From: CAZUDI01 sp964618975
GTDB taxonomy: Bacteria > Desulfobacterota > Desulfomonilia > UBA1062
DNA length: 25,415 nucleotides
Direction of reading: 5' to 3'
Assembly: GCA_964618975.1 (NCBI GenBank)
Contig: CAZUDI010000053.1
Location: 1-25,415, forward strand
This document shows, in pieces, positions 1-5,900 of the stretch. A program made the translations under genes and the position numbers. The notes below the pieces were generated by a model. The model searched no databases. It had not been told where the DNA came from and saw only the letters and a program-made list of their open reading frames with translations. Position 1 is the first letter of the stretch. Each line of letters starts with the position of its first letter.

Positions 1-2
1 GG

Positions 3-833
3 TTTAGGAAAACAGTCACAGTTCTATTTGTTTCACTGTTCATGACGCTGGCTATTGGCGTTTACAGTGTAACGGCCCAGGACATTCAGCTATCGGGCGA
101 AAAAATTGGACAGGATAAGGAAGGTAATGCCATTTACCAAATCAATTCCAATGGAATAAAAATTGGGTACAAATTGATTGGTTCTGGTGAACCACTCGTA
201 ATGATTGTTGGTCTTGGGAATACAATGGATCTTTGGCCGAAAGAGGTTATTGATAAGTTATCAAAGGAATACCAGCTTATCCTATTGGACAACCGGGGTA
301 TGGGACATACCACAGCAAATGATGTGACATTTACATACAAATTGTTTGCGGATGATGTCATCGGACTACTTGACACCCTTAAAGTCGAAAAAACTCATGT
401 TCTTGGGTTTTCCATGGGGAGCGTGATTACACAGGAATTATTGTTGGTGTATCCACAACGTTTCAATAAAGCCGTTATTTACGCAACATCTACAGACGGA
501 AGCAATGTTGTCGCAGCATTAAAAGGCAAAGCTCCTTCAGATAAATCATCTATCAATCCAATCGTCCTGCGACAAATTGAAGCTACAACCCGTTGGAAGA
601 CCCCATTGGATCAAGCGGCCAGGATTACAAATCAGGTAATGTTCCTCGTTGGAACTTCGGATACCGTGGTAGGCCCTGAAAGTTCAAAGGCACTAGCTTC
701 TGTTATTCCGGGTGCTTGGTTGGTTCAATTCAAGAATGGAACTCACCAATTGGTGGTCGAAACACCTACCGAATTCGCCAAGATCGTCTTAGCTTTTCTC
801 GACATAAATGAGACGGTTGGAGTTAAAAAATAG
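3..833 (+). CDS. Exported alpha/beta-hydrolase, 5' end outside the window
   Basis: The frame is open leftwards from the internal ATG at 42 to the window edge. The upstream codons read a basic then hydrophobic stretch (FRKTVTVLFVSLF) continuing into MTLAIGVYSVTA-QD. The true start is therefore left of position 1, and a signal peptide probably ends near the AQD. Numbering from the ATG at 42, the alpha/beta-hydrolase elements are an oxyanion-loop segment (GLGN, 57-60), the DNRGMG turn (83-88), the nucleophile elbow GFSMGS with Ser124, the acid Asp207 in VGTSD and the base His235 in NGTHQ. The segment between nucleophile and acid is short, so the cap domain is small. The substrate cannot be told; esterase or haloperoxidase-like relatives are common. 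It is the first gene of the visible cassette array and is followed 20 bp after its stop by an attC site. Confidence 0.85.
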   Translation, partial: FRKTVTVLFVSLFMTLAIGVYSVTAQDIQLSGEKIGQDKEGNAIYQINSNGIKIGYKLIGSGEPLVMIVGLGNTMDLWPKEVIDKLSKEYQLILLDNRGMGHTTANDVTFTYKLFADDVIGLLDTLKVEKTHVLGFSMGSVITQELLLVYPQRFNKAVIYATSTDGSNVVAALKGKAPSDKSSINPIVLRQIEATTRWKTPLDQAARITNQVMFLVGTSDTVVGPESSKALASVIPGAWLVQFKNGTHQLVVETPTEFAKIVLAFLDINETVGVKK

Positions 834-852
834 GCACATTTATTTTTTACCA

Positions 853-913
853 CTCGAACAAGCTCTTCCAGCGGAGCGCAAAAAGATGCGTCCGCTGAAG
901 ATCGACGTTCGCC
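853..913 (+). other. attC recombination site after the hydrolase cassette
   Basis: R'' is CTCGAAC (853-859) and R' is GTTCGCC (907-913). Between them AGCTCTTC and CAGCGGA-g-CGCA pair with TGCGTCCGCTG and GAAGATCG, leaving an unpaired G and an unpaired C, as the extrahelical bases of a folded attC bottom strand do. The loop is about 5 nt. The 61 bp length is typical. Recombination would occur between G907 and T908. The R'' predicts that the hydrolase cassette starts with TTCGAG, left of the window. Confidence 0.8.
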
Positions 914-923
914 TTTAAATAAC

Positions 924-962
924 TTGACATTGATTTCTTTGTGGCGTACGTTATATCGTACG
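924..962 (+). promoter_or_regulatory. Promoter -35 box and palindromic operator of the toxin-antitoxin cassette
   Basis: A consensus -35 TTGACA lies at 924-929. About 16-21 bp further on is a perfect inverted repeat, CGTACG-ttatat-CGTACG (945-962), whose AT-rich centre overlaps the expected -10. The antitoxin ATG follows at 972. YefM/Phd antitoxins bind short palindromes over their own promoter and YefM operators centre on a GTAC-containing core, so autoregulation by the antitoxin-toxin complex is the likely reading. The cassette therefore carries its own promoter instead of depending on a distant Pc. Confidence 0.65.
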
Positions 963-971
963 TAATGGAGA

Positions 972-1220
972 ATGAATATGCCTACCTTAACTGCAACGGA
1001 AGCGAGAAAACGTTTATATAGCCTTGTGGATGAGGTTAAAGAATCCCATGAGCCCATTCAGATTGTAGGAAAAAGGAGCTCGGCATTCCTTATCTCAGAG
1101 GAAGACTGGCGGGCAATCCAGGAGACTTTATTCCTGACTTCAATCCCGGGCATGCGTGATTCTATCCAGGAAGGACTAGGCACTCCTGTTGAAGAGTGTG
1201 ATGAGGATATGGATTGGTGA
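972..1220 (+). CDS. Phd/YefM-family antitoxin
   Basis: This 82-residue protein matches the Phd/YefM fold by layout. An N-terminal DNA-binding part begins TLTATEARKRLYSLVDEV, continues with the EPIQIVGKRSSAFLISEEDW beta-hairpin segment (about 27-46) and ends in an acidic tail (ECDEDMDW) that would wrap the toxin. GGAG at 967-970 sits very close to ATG 972; ATG 978 (third codon) is an equally placed alternative. The stop TGA overlaps the GTG start of the downstream toxin, a translational coupling usual for such pairs. A palindromic operator lies directly upstream. Together with the toxin it fills one cassette (908-1545). Confidence 0.9.
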   Translation: MNMPTLTATEARKRLYSLVDEVKESHEPIQIVGKRSSAFLISEEDWRAIQETLFLTSIPGMRDSIQEGLGTPVEECDEDMDW

Positions 1221-1480
1221 CATGGAAAATAGTCTTCACCGAACAAGCAAAGAAAGACGCCGAGAAGATTGCACATTCCGGTTTGAAACCTCAAGCAGAG
1301 CACCTTATAGAGATTCTCAGGAAAGACCCCTACCAGACTCCACCTCCCTATGAAAAACTTCTCGGAGATCTATCCGGGGCATGCTCCAGAAGAATTAATA
1401 TACAGCATCGTCTCGTTTATCAAATACTGGATGACATCAAAACAGTGAAAGTCGTCCGCATGTGGACACATTACGAATAG
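1217..1480 (+). CDS. yoeB: YoeB/Txe-family mRNA interferase toxin
   Basis: The product is about 87 residues, the family size. It opens WKIVFTEQAKKDAEKI like other YoeB proteins and keeps the RNase residues: Glu in PYEKLLGDL, Arg in SRRI, the QHRLVYQI strand and the C-terminal WTHYE with the catalytic His-Tyr. YoeB cleaves mRNA at the ribosomal A site when freed from its antitoxin. I chose GTG 1217, which overlaps the antitoxin stop as GTGA; a TTG at 1214 in the same frame is possible, and GAGGA at 1203-1207 could serve either. No residue is missing, so the toxin looks functional. The stop is followed 11 bp later by an attC site, so the pair is a self-contained cassette. Confidence 0.92.
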   Translation: MTWKIVFTEQAKKDAEKIAHSGLKPQAEHLIEILRKDPYQTPPPYEKLLGDLSGACSRRINIQHRLVYQILDDIKTVKVVRMWTHYE

Positions 1481-1491
1481 TAGGTGACATA

Positions 1492-1551
1492 GGCGAACAA
1501 GGGCATCCAGGCCGACGCGGCATAGCCGCGTGGCGATGCCTGCCGTTCGGC
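1492..1551 (+). other. attC recombination site after the yefM-yoeB cassette
   Basis: R'' is GGCGAAC (1492-1498) and R' is GTTCGGC (1545-1551). The arms contain GGCATC paired with GATGCC and CGCGGC-ata-GCCGCG at the tip, with asymmetric unpaired bases between. R'' is the exact complement of the R' (GTTCGCC) that starts this cassette at 907, the signature of an intact, recently mobile cassette. The left arm resembles that of the site at 2966-3025 closely. Confidence 0.82.
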
Positions 1552-1592
1552 AGTGACTGAATCCATTCACACCCGAAAGGAGGTTTTCTGCA

Positions 1593-2339
1593 TTGGATAT
1601 TCCACGGATCTTCAACATCACCGAAAGTGCTCACCGCATCCATAACCCGTTCACACCCGAAAAGCTCGCCACTCTCGGCGCGGCGCTGCGTCTGGAAACG
1701 GGGGCCCGCGTGCTCGATCTCGGCAGCGGTTCGGGGGAGATGCTGTGCACCTGGGCACGCGATCACGGCGTCATCGGCATCGGCATCGACATGAGCCGGT
1801 TGTTCACCGAGCAAGCGAAACTCCGTGCAGAAGAACTCGGCGTCGCCGATCAAGTCAAGTTCATCCATGGCGATGCTGCCGGCTATGTCTCTGACGAGAA
1901 GGTCAGTGTGGCAGCCTGTGTCGGTGCCACGTGGATCGCCGGGGGAGTCGTCGGCACTATCGAGCTTCTGGCGCAGAGCCTCCGCCCCGGAGGGATCATC
2001 CTCATCGGCGAGCCCTACTGGCGGCAGTTACCGCCGACGGAAGATGTTGCCAGGGGGTGTCTTGCCGGCTCAATCTCCGACTTTCTCATGCTTCCAGAAC
2101 TTCTCGCGTCTTTCGGCCGCCTCGGCTACGACGTCGTGGAAATGGTTCTGGCTGACCAAGACAGCTGGGACAGATACGAGGCGGCCAAGTGGCTCACCAT
2201 GCGCCGATGGCTTGAAGCCAATCCCGACGACGAGTTCGCGAAAGAGGTTCGAGCCAAACTGACCTCGGAACCCGAGCGCTACGCCGCTTACACGCGCGAA
2301 TACCTGGGCTGGGGTGTGTTCGCGCTGATGCCACGGTGA
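1593..2339 (+). CDS. Class I SAM-dependent methyltransferase
   Basis: This 248-residue protein has the Rossmann methyltransferase core. Motif I is VLDLGSGSGE (about 40-49), the acidic residue after strand 2 is in GIGIDMS (about 62-68), and FIHGDAAGY and LRPGGIILIGEPYW give motifs II/III and post-III. It starts with TTG at 1593, preceded at a 9-nt spacing by AAAGGAGG (1576-1583), a full anti-SD complement that can support the weak start codon. The substrate is not predictable; no zinc or iron-sulfur motifs are seen. It is richer in GC than the genes on either side. It begins the cassette that opens at 1546, and no attC is found between it and the DJ-1-like gene 41 bp downstream. Confidence 0.85.
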   Translation: MDIPRIFNITESAHRIHNPFTPEKLATLGAALRLETGARVLDLGSGSGEMLCTWARDHGVIGIGIDMSRLFTEQAKLRAEELGVADQVKFIHGDAAGYVSDEKVSVAACVGATWIAGGVVGTIELLAQSLRPGGIILIGEPYWRQLPPTEDVARGCLAGSISDFLMLPELLASFGRLGYDVVEMVLADQDSWDRYEAAKWLTMRRWLEANPDDEFAKEVRAKLTSEPERYAAYTREYLGWGVFALMPR

Positions 2340-2380
2340 TGAGGGGATTACCGGGCGACTCAGAAAGGAGGAGCGTCCTA

Positions 2381-2971
2381 TTGAAATTAAAGGCATACCT
2401 GCTAATTTTCGATGGTCTCGCGGATTGGGAACCTGCGTTAGCCCTGTGCGAGATTAATAAATCTGGAAAGTATCAGGTAGTAACAGCCGGTTTTTCCGGC
2501 AGACCGATCACCACAATGGGTGGCTATAAGATCAACCCTGATATTACGCTTGATTCCATGAATCCCGACGAGGCTGCCATTTTCATCATGCCAGGTGGAG
2601 ATATGTGGGAACAGGGACCGCATGACGATATGATCAGACTCCTCCACCTGTTCCATGCAAGGAGCACCATCATAGCTGCAATCTGCGGAGCAACATTAGA
2701 AGTTGCAAGAGCAGGACTGATGCATGGTCTTCGACACACGAGCAATTCCAAGGGATACCTGAAGGCGATGATCCCCGATTATAGGGATGACGATTTCTAT
2801 ATAGACAAGCTGGCAATCGCTGACAAGAATCTCATAACGGCTAGTGGACTGGGAAGTGTAGATTTCGCGTGTGAGATTGTCAGGCTGTTGAATATCTATA
2901 ACGATGAGGAAGTTCAGGAGCTGCATGAGATGTTCAAACACGGTGTAATACCAGCTCGTTATGTCATCTAA
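2381..2971 (+). CDS. DJ-1/PfpI (class I glutamine amidotransferase-like) protein
   Basis: This is a 196-residue DJ-1/PfpI superfamily protein. It starts MKLKAYLLIFDGLADWEPA, with the conserved acidic residue Glu17 near the active site. The nucleophile elbow is AAICGATLEVARAGL with Cys102, followed by RHTSNSKGYL with His119. Members act as cysteine peptidases, deglycases, glyoxalases or stress chaperones, and the exact activity cannot be read here. The start is TTG 2381 with AAAGGAGG at 2364-2371 (9-nt spacing); the in-frame ATG at 2336 overlaps the previous gene and encodes an unrelated leader, so I rejected it. The stop TAA lies inside the R'' of the attC at 2966, a common cassette economy. 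Codon use is AT-richer than in the preceding methyltransferase, so the two genes have different origins. Confidence 0.85.
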   Translation: MKLKAYLLIFDGLADWEPALALCEINKSGKYQVVTAGFSGRPITTMGGYKINPDITLDSMNPDEAAIFIMPGGDMWEQGPHDDMIRLLHLFHARSTIIAAICGATLEVARAGLMHGLRHTSNSKGYLKAMIPDYRDDDFYIDKLAIADKNLITASGLGSVDFACEIVRLLNIYNDEEVQELHEMFKHGVIPARYVI

Positions 2972-3025
2972 CGAGTGCATCCTGACGGACGCGGCGGGGC
3001 CGCGCCGGTGATGCCCACGTCCTAC
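2966..3025 (+). other. attC site, R' partly degenerate
   Basis: R'' ATCTAAC (2966-2972) fits the RYYYAAC consensus exactly. The arms GTGCATC / GATGCccAC and the tip CGCGGC-ggg-GCCGCG fold into one imperfect hairpin. The left arm is nearly the same as that of the 1492 site. The R' position reads GTCCTAC (3019-3025) instead of GTTRRRY, so recombination activity may be reduced. R'' does not complement the start of the methyltransferase cassette (TTCGGC). Confidence 0.6.
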
Positions 3026-3073
3026 TTTGTGTCTTTATTGCTCGGTAATCAGTCTCCTGAAATGGTTGGTTAT

Positions 3074-3367
3074 ATGATGCCATGTCCAATTGTGACCTTA
3101 AGCACAGCCAGTTTTTCCTTATTCACAAATAAGAATTTGTTGTTAATACTATTATGCATCTGGGGACTGACCGGAATCAATTCAATAATTTTCACTGCAT
3201 ATGAAGATACAATTTTATTGTTGGCAGGATTCTATTCTATCTTATTACTACCATATACTATGAATGAAAGACGAAAGAATAAGAAGCGCCTAAAAACGGC
3301 TTCCACCGGATGCCGCTATGCGTCACAGGTTAAGCAAAGGAAGGCATGTCGAGGAGAGAGGAAATGA
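3074..3367 (+). CDS. Hypothetical small membrane protein, possibly a remnant
   Basis: The ORF is open from inside the preceding attC, but the first plausible start is the ATG pair at 3074/3077. It encodes two hydrophobic segments, LLLILLCIWGLTGINSIIF and ILLLAGFYSILLLPY, separated by a short acidic turn, then a basic tail (NERRKNKKR). I recognise no family. The DNA is the most AT-rich of the window. No Shine-Dalgarno sequence precedes the start, and the frame runs through an attC-like element (3289-3335) into the lipocalin start, so the last 25 or so residues are probably not functional sequence. It may be a real two-helix cassette protein, which are common in integrons, or a fragment of a larger membrane protein. 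Confidence 0.35.
   Translation: MMPCPIVTLSTASFSLFTNKNLLLILLCIWGLTGINSIIFTAYEDTILLLAGFYSILLLPYTMNERRKNKKRLKTASTGCRYASQVKQRKACRGERK
3289..3335 (+). other. attC-like site with a truncated right arm
   Basis: A good R' GTTAAGC (3329-3335) fits GTTRRRY, and the left end CCTAAA (3290-3295) resembles a decayed R''. The left arm GGCTTCCACCGGATGC should be answered by GCGTCCGGTGG...GCC. The tip pairs (GATGC with GCGTC), but then only ACAG separates it from R', so about 11 bp of the return arm seem deleted. At 47 bp it is shorter than working attC sites. Confidence 0.42.
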
Positions 3368-3882
3368 TGAGAATCGTGCCCTCAACTCTGGTAGCTTTGA
3401 TTCTGGCAGGGTGTCTTGGAATGCCGGAGACCGTGACACCGGTTGCAAACTTTGATTTAAATCGCTACGTGGGCAAATGGTATGAGATAGCAAGGTTAGA
3501 TCACTCCTTCGAACGGGGTCTTGATAAAATTACCGCTGAATATTCGATGCGTGATGATGGTGGGGTGTCTGTCGTAAATCGCGGCTATTCAATTGAAGAC
3601 CATGAATGGAAAGAGGCCGAGGGTAAAGCATACTTTGTCGATGACGAAAATAGTGGTTATCTCAAGGTCTCCTTCTTCGGTCCGTTTTATGGGTCCTATG
3701 TAGTTTTTGAAATCGATCAAGAAGGCTACGACTATGCATTTGTTTCTGGCCCAGATACGTCCTATTTGTGGTTACTTTCCCGAACGCCACAGGTACGCCA
3801 AGAAACAATTGAAAAGTTCATACGCATATCAAAAGAACTTGGCTTTGATACGAGTAAATTAATTTTTGTAAGTCACGACTAA
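3364..3882 (+). CDS. blc: Blc-type outer-membrane lipocalin lipoprotein
   Basis: This is a 172-residue bacterial lipocalin. The N-terminus MMRIVPSTLVALILAGC has a lipobox (LAGC, Cys17), so the protein should be lipidated and, without Asp at +2, sent to the outer membrane. The lipocalin signature NRYVGKWYEIARLDHSFERG lies at about 33-52 with the invariant Trp39. The later VSGPDTSYLWLLSRTP strand is also characteristic of Blc. The family binds lysophospholipids or fatty acids and helps in envelope stress. I chose ATG 3364 because GAGGAG (3351-3356) sits 7 nt upstream; ATG 3367 is equally possible. Lipocalin cassettes are known from the Vibrio cholerae superintegron. An attC-like hairpin follows 3 bp after the stop. 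Confidence 0.9.
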   Translation: MMRIVPSTLVALILAGCLGMPETVTPVANFDLNRYVGKWYEIARLDHSFERGLDKITAEYSMRDDGGVSVVNRGYSIEDHEWKEAEGKAYFVDDENSGYLKVSFFGPFYGSYVVFEIDQEGYDYAFVSGPDTSYLWLLSRTPQVRQETIEKFIRISKELGFDTSKLIFVSHD

Positions 3883-3885
3883 AAT

Positions 3886-3933
3886 GCCCAATGCTGCGTT
3901 GCACCGGACTAGCCGGTAAACGCAGCGCTGGGG
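3886..3933 (+). other. Short attC-like hairpin between lipocalin and hemerythrin genes
   Basis: GCCCAAT (3886-3892, 6 of 7 to RYYYAAC) and GCTGGGG (3927-3933, 5 of 7 to GTTRRRY) flank a strong stem: GCTGCGTT with AACGCAGC, and ACCGG-actag-CCGGT at the tip, with small internal bulges. It is only 48 bp and lacks the usual spacer between R and L boxes, so it is either a decayed attC or another cassette-end hairpin. It has no T-run, which argues against a plain terminator. Confidence 0.42.
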
Positions 3934-3957
3934 AGTACAAGAAAGGAGGACGCAAAG

Positions 3958-4491
3958 ATGCAAGCACGCGGTCCACTCATGATAGAGCATCGTCTGATTG
4001 AACGAATGCTTTCGGTTATCAGGAGAGTCTTAACCGAAATTGAATCGGAACACGAGGTAGATCCTGTTTTCGTGGATATAGCGGTTGATTTTATCCGGAT
4101 ATACGCCGATCGAACGCATCACGGGAAGGAGGAAGATATCCTTTTCCGGGAATTGGCTGTTAAACCACTAAAGGAAGACGACCGCAAGATCATGAAAGAA
4201 CTGATCGATGAACACGTATTTGGTCGTCAGACAACCAAAGCGCTTGTTGAGGCCAACACTCGCTACCGGAATGGTGATGATACTGCCTTGACCGAAATTG
4301 TCGCCAAGCTTCAAACGCTTATCGAATTCTATCCCAAGCATATCGAGAAAGAAGACAAGGTGTTCTTCCCAGCCTCCAGGGCATACTTCACCGATCAAGA
4401 AGACCAAGCCATGATAGCAGAGTTCTGGGAGTTTGATCGGAAGATGATTCACGAAAAGTACAAATCGGTGGTTGAAGGAATGGAAATGTAA
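3958..4491 (+). CDS. Hemerythrin-like HHE domain protein
   Basis: This 177-residue, all-helical protein has the hemerythrin ligand pattern. His11 is in IEHRLIERML, His54/55 and Glu58/59 are in DRTHHGKEEDILF, His86 is in IDEHVFG, and His128 with Glu132 are in YPKHIEKEDKVFFP. These would bind a di-iron centre. Relatives sense or store oxygen, or take part in nitric oxide and iron stress responses; the role here is not determined. It starts at ATG 3958 behind GAAAGGAGG (3941-3949), the same strong ribosome binding sequence seen before the genes at 1593 and 2381. An attC site follows 8 bp after the stop, so it is one cassette. The protein has no signal peptide and should be cytoplasmic. Confidence 0.88.
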   Translation: MQARGPLMIEHRLIERMLSVIRRVLTEIESEHEVDPVFVDIAVDFIRIYADRTHHGKEEDILFRELAVKPLKEDDRKIMKELIDEHVFGRQTTKALVEANTRYRNGDDTALTEIVAKLQTLIEFYPKHIEKEDKVFFPASRAYFTDQEDQAMIAEFWEFDRKMIHEKYKSVVEGMEM

Positions 4492-4499
4492 CAACGATT

Positions 4500-4571
4500 C
4501 CCGAACATCACAATTCACCTGACCCGCTACAGCCTTCGGCTTCCGCTGCCAGATGATTATGGGCGTTGAGC
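4500..4571 (+). other. attC recombination site after the hemerythrin cassette
   Basis: R'' is CCCGAAC (4500-4506) and R' is GTTGAGC (4565-4571, perfect GTTRRRY). The arm CACAATTcACCTG pairs with CAGATGATTATG with one unpaired C and two mismatches, and the tip has AGCC-ttc-GGCT. The length of 72 bp is normal. This is the last clear attC in the window. Confidence 0.7.
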
Positions 4572-4923
4572 CTTTCATAAAAAAACCGGAGATCTTTGGG
4601 ATGAACCTGTGGCACAGCAAAGGCCATCTATCATATATAGAATATTGATTTAATAGGGAGCGAACTCACGGATGGCGACAGCATGACTGGATTGAAGAAC
4701 TGTATTCTCGATCTTTGTGGAGTCCATGATTTTTATGATAAATTTTCAATATCGTTGTCACGAGCAGTGAAGAGCAGGGTATCAGCTGGCACTCTGAAAT
4801 TGCAAACAAATAGTGTCCCAATGGGGACATGGCAGAACAAGGGCATTAAGGGCAACGGCAAAATCCTGTGGCGCCGCTGGCCCGCCGCTGGTCAAACTGA
4901 ATTCACCTCAGAGAAACGTATCC
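4572..4923. other. 352-bp gap without a recognisable gene
   Basis: I find no convincing gene here; an 84-codon open frame from 4683 has no family resemblance and no ribosome binding site. The gap holds an inverted repeat GTCCC-aatg-GGGAC (4815-4828). From 4834 on, AGAACAAGGGCATTAAGG resembles the left half of the attC at 1492, but without a matching right half. It may be a decayed cassette junction. Confidence 0.4.
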
Positions 4924-5790
4924 ATGGAAAACGATAAAAAGAGTACTCCGGGAAAACCATCCGACACTGACACCTACGCGCACTTGCTGTATCTTTCCCA
5001 TTTCCTGAAGGAACTGATCATCCCTTCAGCAATCGAGTCATTGAAACTTCCGCCTGGCAGCTTGGGGCTGGATGCAGGATGCGGGACTGGCAGTCATACC
5101 CTCTTGTTGGCAGAGGCAGTGGCACCCGCCGGTCATGTCACCGGCCTTGATTTGTCTCCTCAGTTGCTGGTTCACGCAAGGCAGATGGCAGAGCGCTCCG
5201 GCTTGTCGGAACGAGTTTCCTTTCGGGAGGGGGATCTGAACAAACTTCCCTTCGATGACGATACCTTCGATTGGGTGTGGAGTGAGGACAGCTTGTGGCC
5301 CGGGCCAAAGGAGCTGGGATGCCCCGCCGAAGATCCTGTGCCTCTGGTCAAGGAGTTGGCAAGGGTGGTGAAACCCGGAGGAAGCGTGGCTATCCTTTTC
5401 TGGTCCAGCCAGAAACTACTGCCCGGATATCCTCTGTTAGAGGCTCGTCTTAATACTACATCCCAGGCGAATGCCCCATTCGTGAAAGGAGAAAGACCGG
5501 AGTTGCACTTCTTGCGCGCTTTGGGCTGGCTTCGTAATGCAGACTTGGAGGAAGCCAGGGCACGAACCTTTGTAGGCGACATCCATCCTCCCCTAAGCGA
5601 TGGTGTCCGCAAGGCCTTGCTGTCACTCTTCGAGATGCTCTGGGGGGATGCGCAGTCAGAGGTGTCACCGGAGGATTGGATAGCATACCAACGACTATGC
5701 CAACCAGCGTCTCCAGATTTCGTCTTGGATCTTCCGGATTACTACGCGTTTTTCACCTGTTCGCTATTTCATGGCAAAATCGCCACGTGA
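4924..5790 (+). CDS. Class I SAM-dependent methyltransferase (UbiE/Methyltransf_11-like)
   Basis: This 288-residue protein has motif I LGLDAGCGTGSHT (about 43-55), the strand-2 acidic residue in VTGLDLSPQLL, VSFREGDLNKLPFDDDTFDWVW as the motif around the adenine, and VVKPGGSVAILFW as post-III. This is the ubiquinone/menaquinone-methyltransferase-like fold, but with an extended C-terminal half of no known type, so the substrate is unknown. The frame is open further upstream to 4813, but the leader there is unlike any methyltransferase. ATG 4924 begins the natural helix, although its ribosome binding site is weak (AGAGAAA). It is not related in sequence to the methyltransferase at 1593 beyond the fold. 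Confidence 0.85.
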   Translation: MENDKKSTPGKPSDTDTYAHLLYLSHFLKELIIPSAIESLKLPPGSLGLDAGCGTGSHTLLLAEAVAPAGHVTGLDLSPQLLVHARQMAERSGLSERVSFREGDLNKLPFDDDTFDWVWSEDSLWPGPKELGCPAEDPVPLVKELARVVKPGGSVAILFWSSQKLLPGYPLLEARLNTTSQANAPFVKGERPELHFLRALGWLRNADLEEARARTFVGDIHPPLSDGVRKALLSLFEMLWGDAQSEVSPEDWIAYQRLCQPASPDFVLDLPDYYAFFTCSLFHGKIAT

Positions 5791-5900
5791 AGCATCCTAA
5801 GGGATATTGTTGCTGAACAGAGGGCAAGAAAATGTGGCCGCGCCGCACAGTGCAACCCTGAGCCACAGGACCGAATGGACCAGACAAACCCGAGGGTCCA

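Larger units (their letters stand above)
1..4571 (+). mobile_element. Distal part of an integron gene-cassette array
   Basis: Seven or more same-strand genes of unrelated function follow one another, separated by GC-rich imperfect palindromes of 45-72 bp. Three of these (853-913, 1492-1551, 4500-4571) have full attC layout: a 7-mer ending AAC, a paired arm with unpaired bases, a loop, the return arm and a 7-mer beginning GTT. The cassette between the first two has perfectly reciprocal ends: the R' that opens it is GTTCGCC, and its own R'' is the exact complement, GGCGAAC. Gene content (toxin-antitoxin, lipocalin, methyltransferase, hydrolase) is typical of sedentary chromosomal integrons. Base composition changes from gene to gene, and the region is much lower in GC than the sequence after 10.4 kb. 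No intI, attI or Pc promoter is in the window; they are expected on the left. Older sites to the right are degenerate, as expected at the far end of an array. Confidence 0.72.

Noticed and set aside
5812..5870. Imperfect palindrome after the second methyltransferase (GCTGAAC then GTGGCCGCGCCGCAC) as another attC
   Set aside because: The arms pair poorly beyond the tip and no GTT-type R' follows at the right distance.
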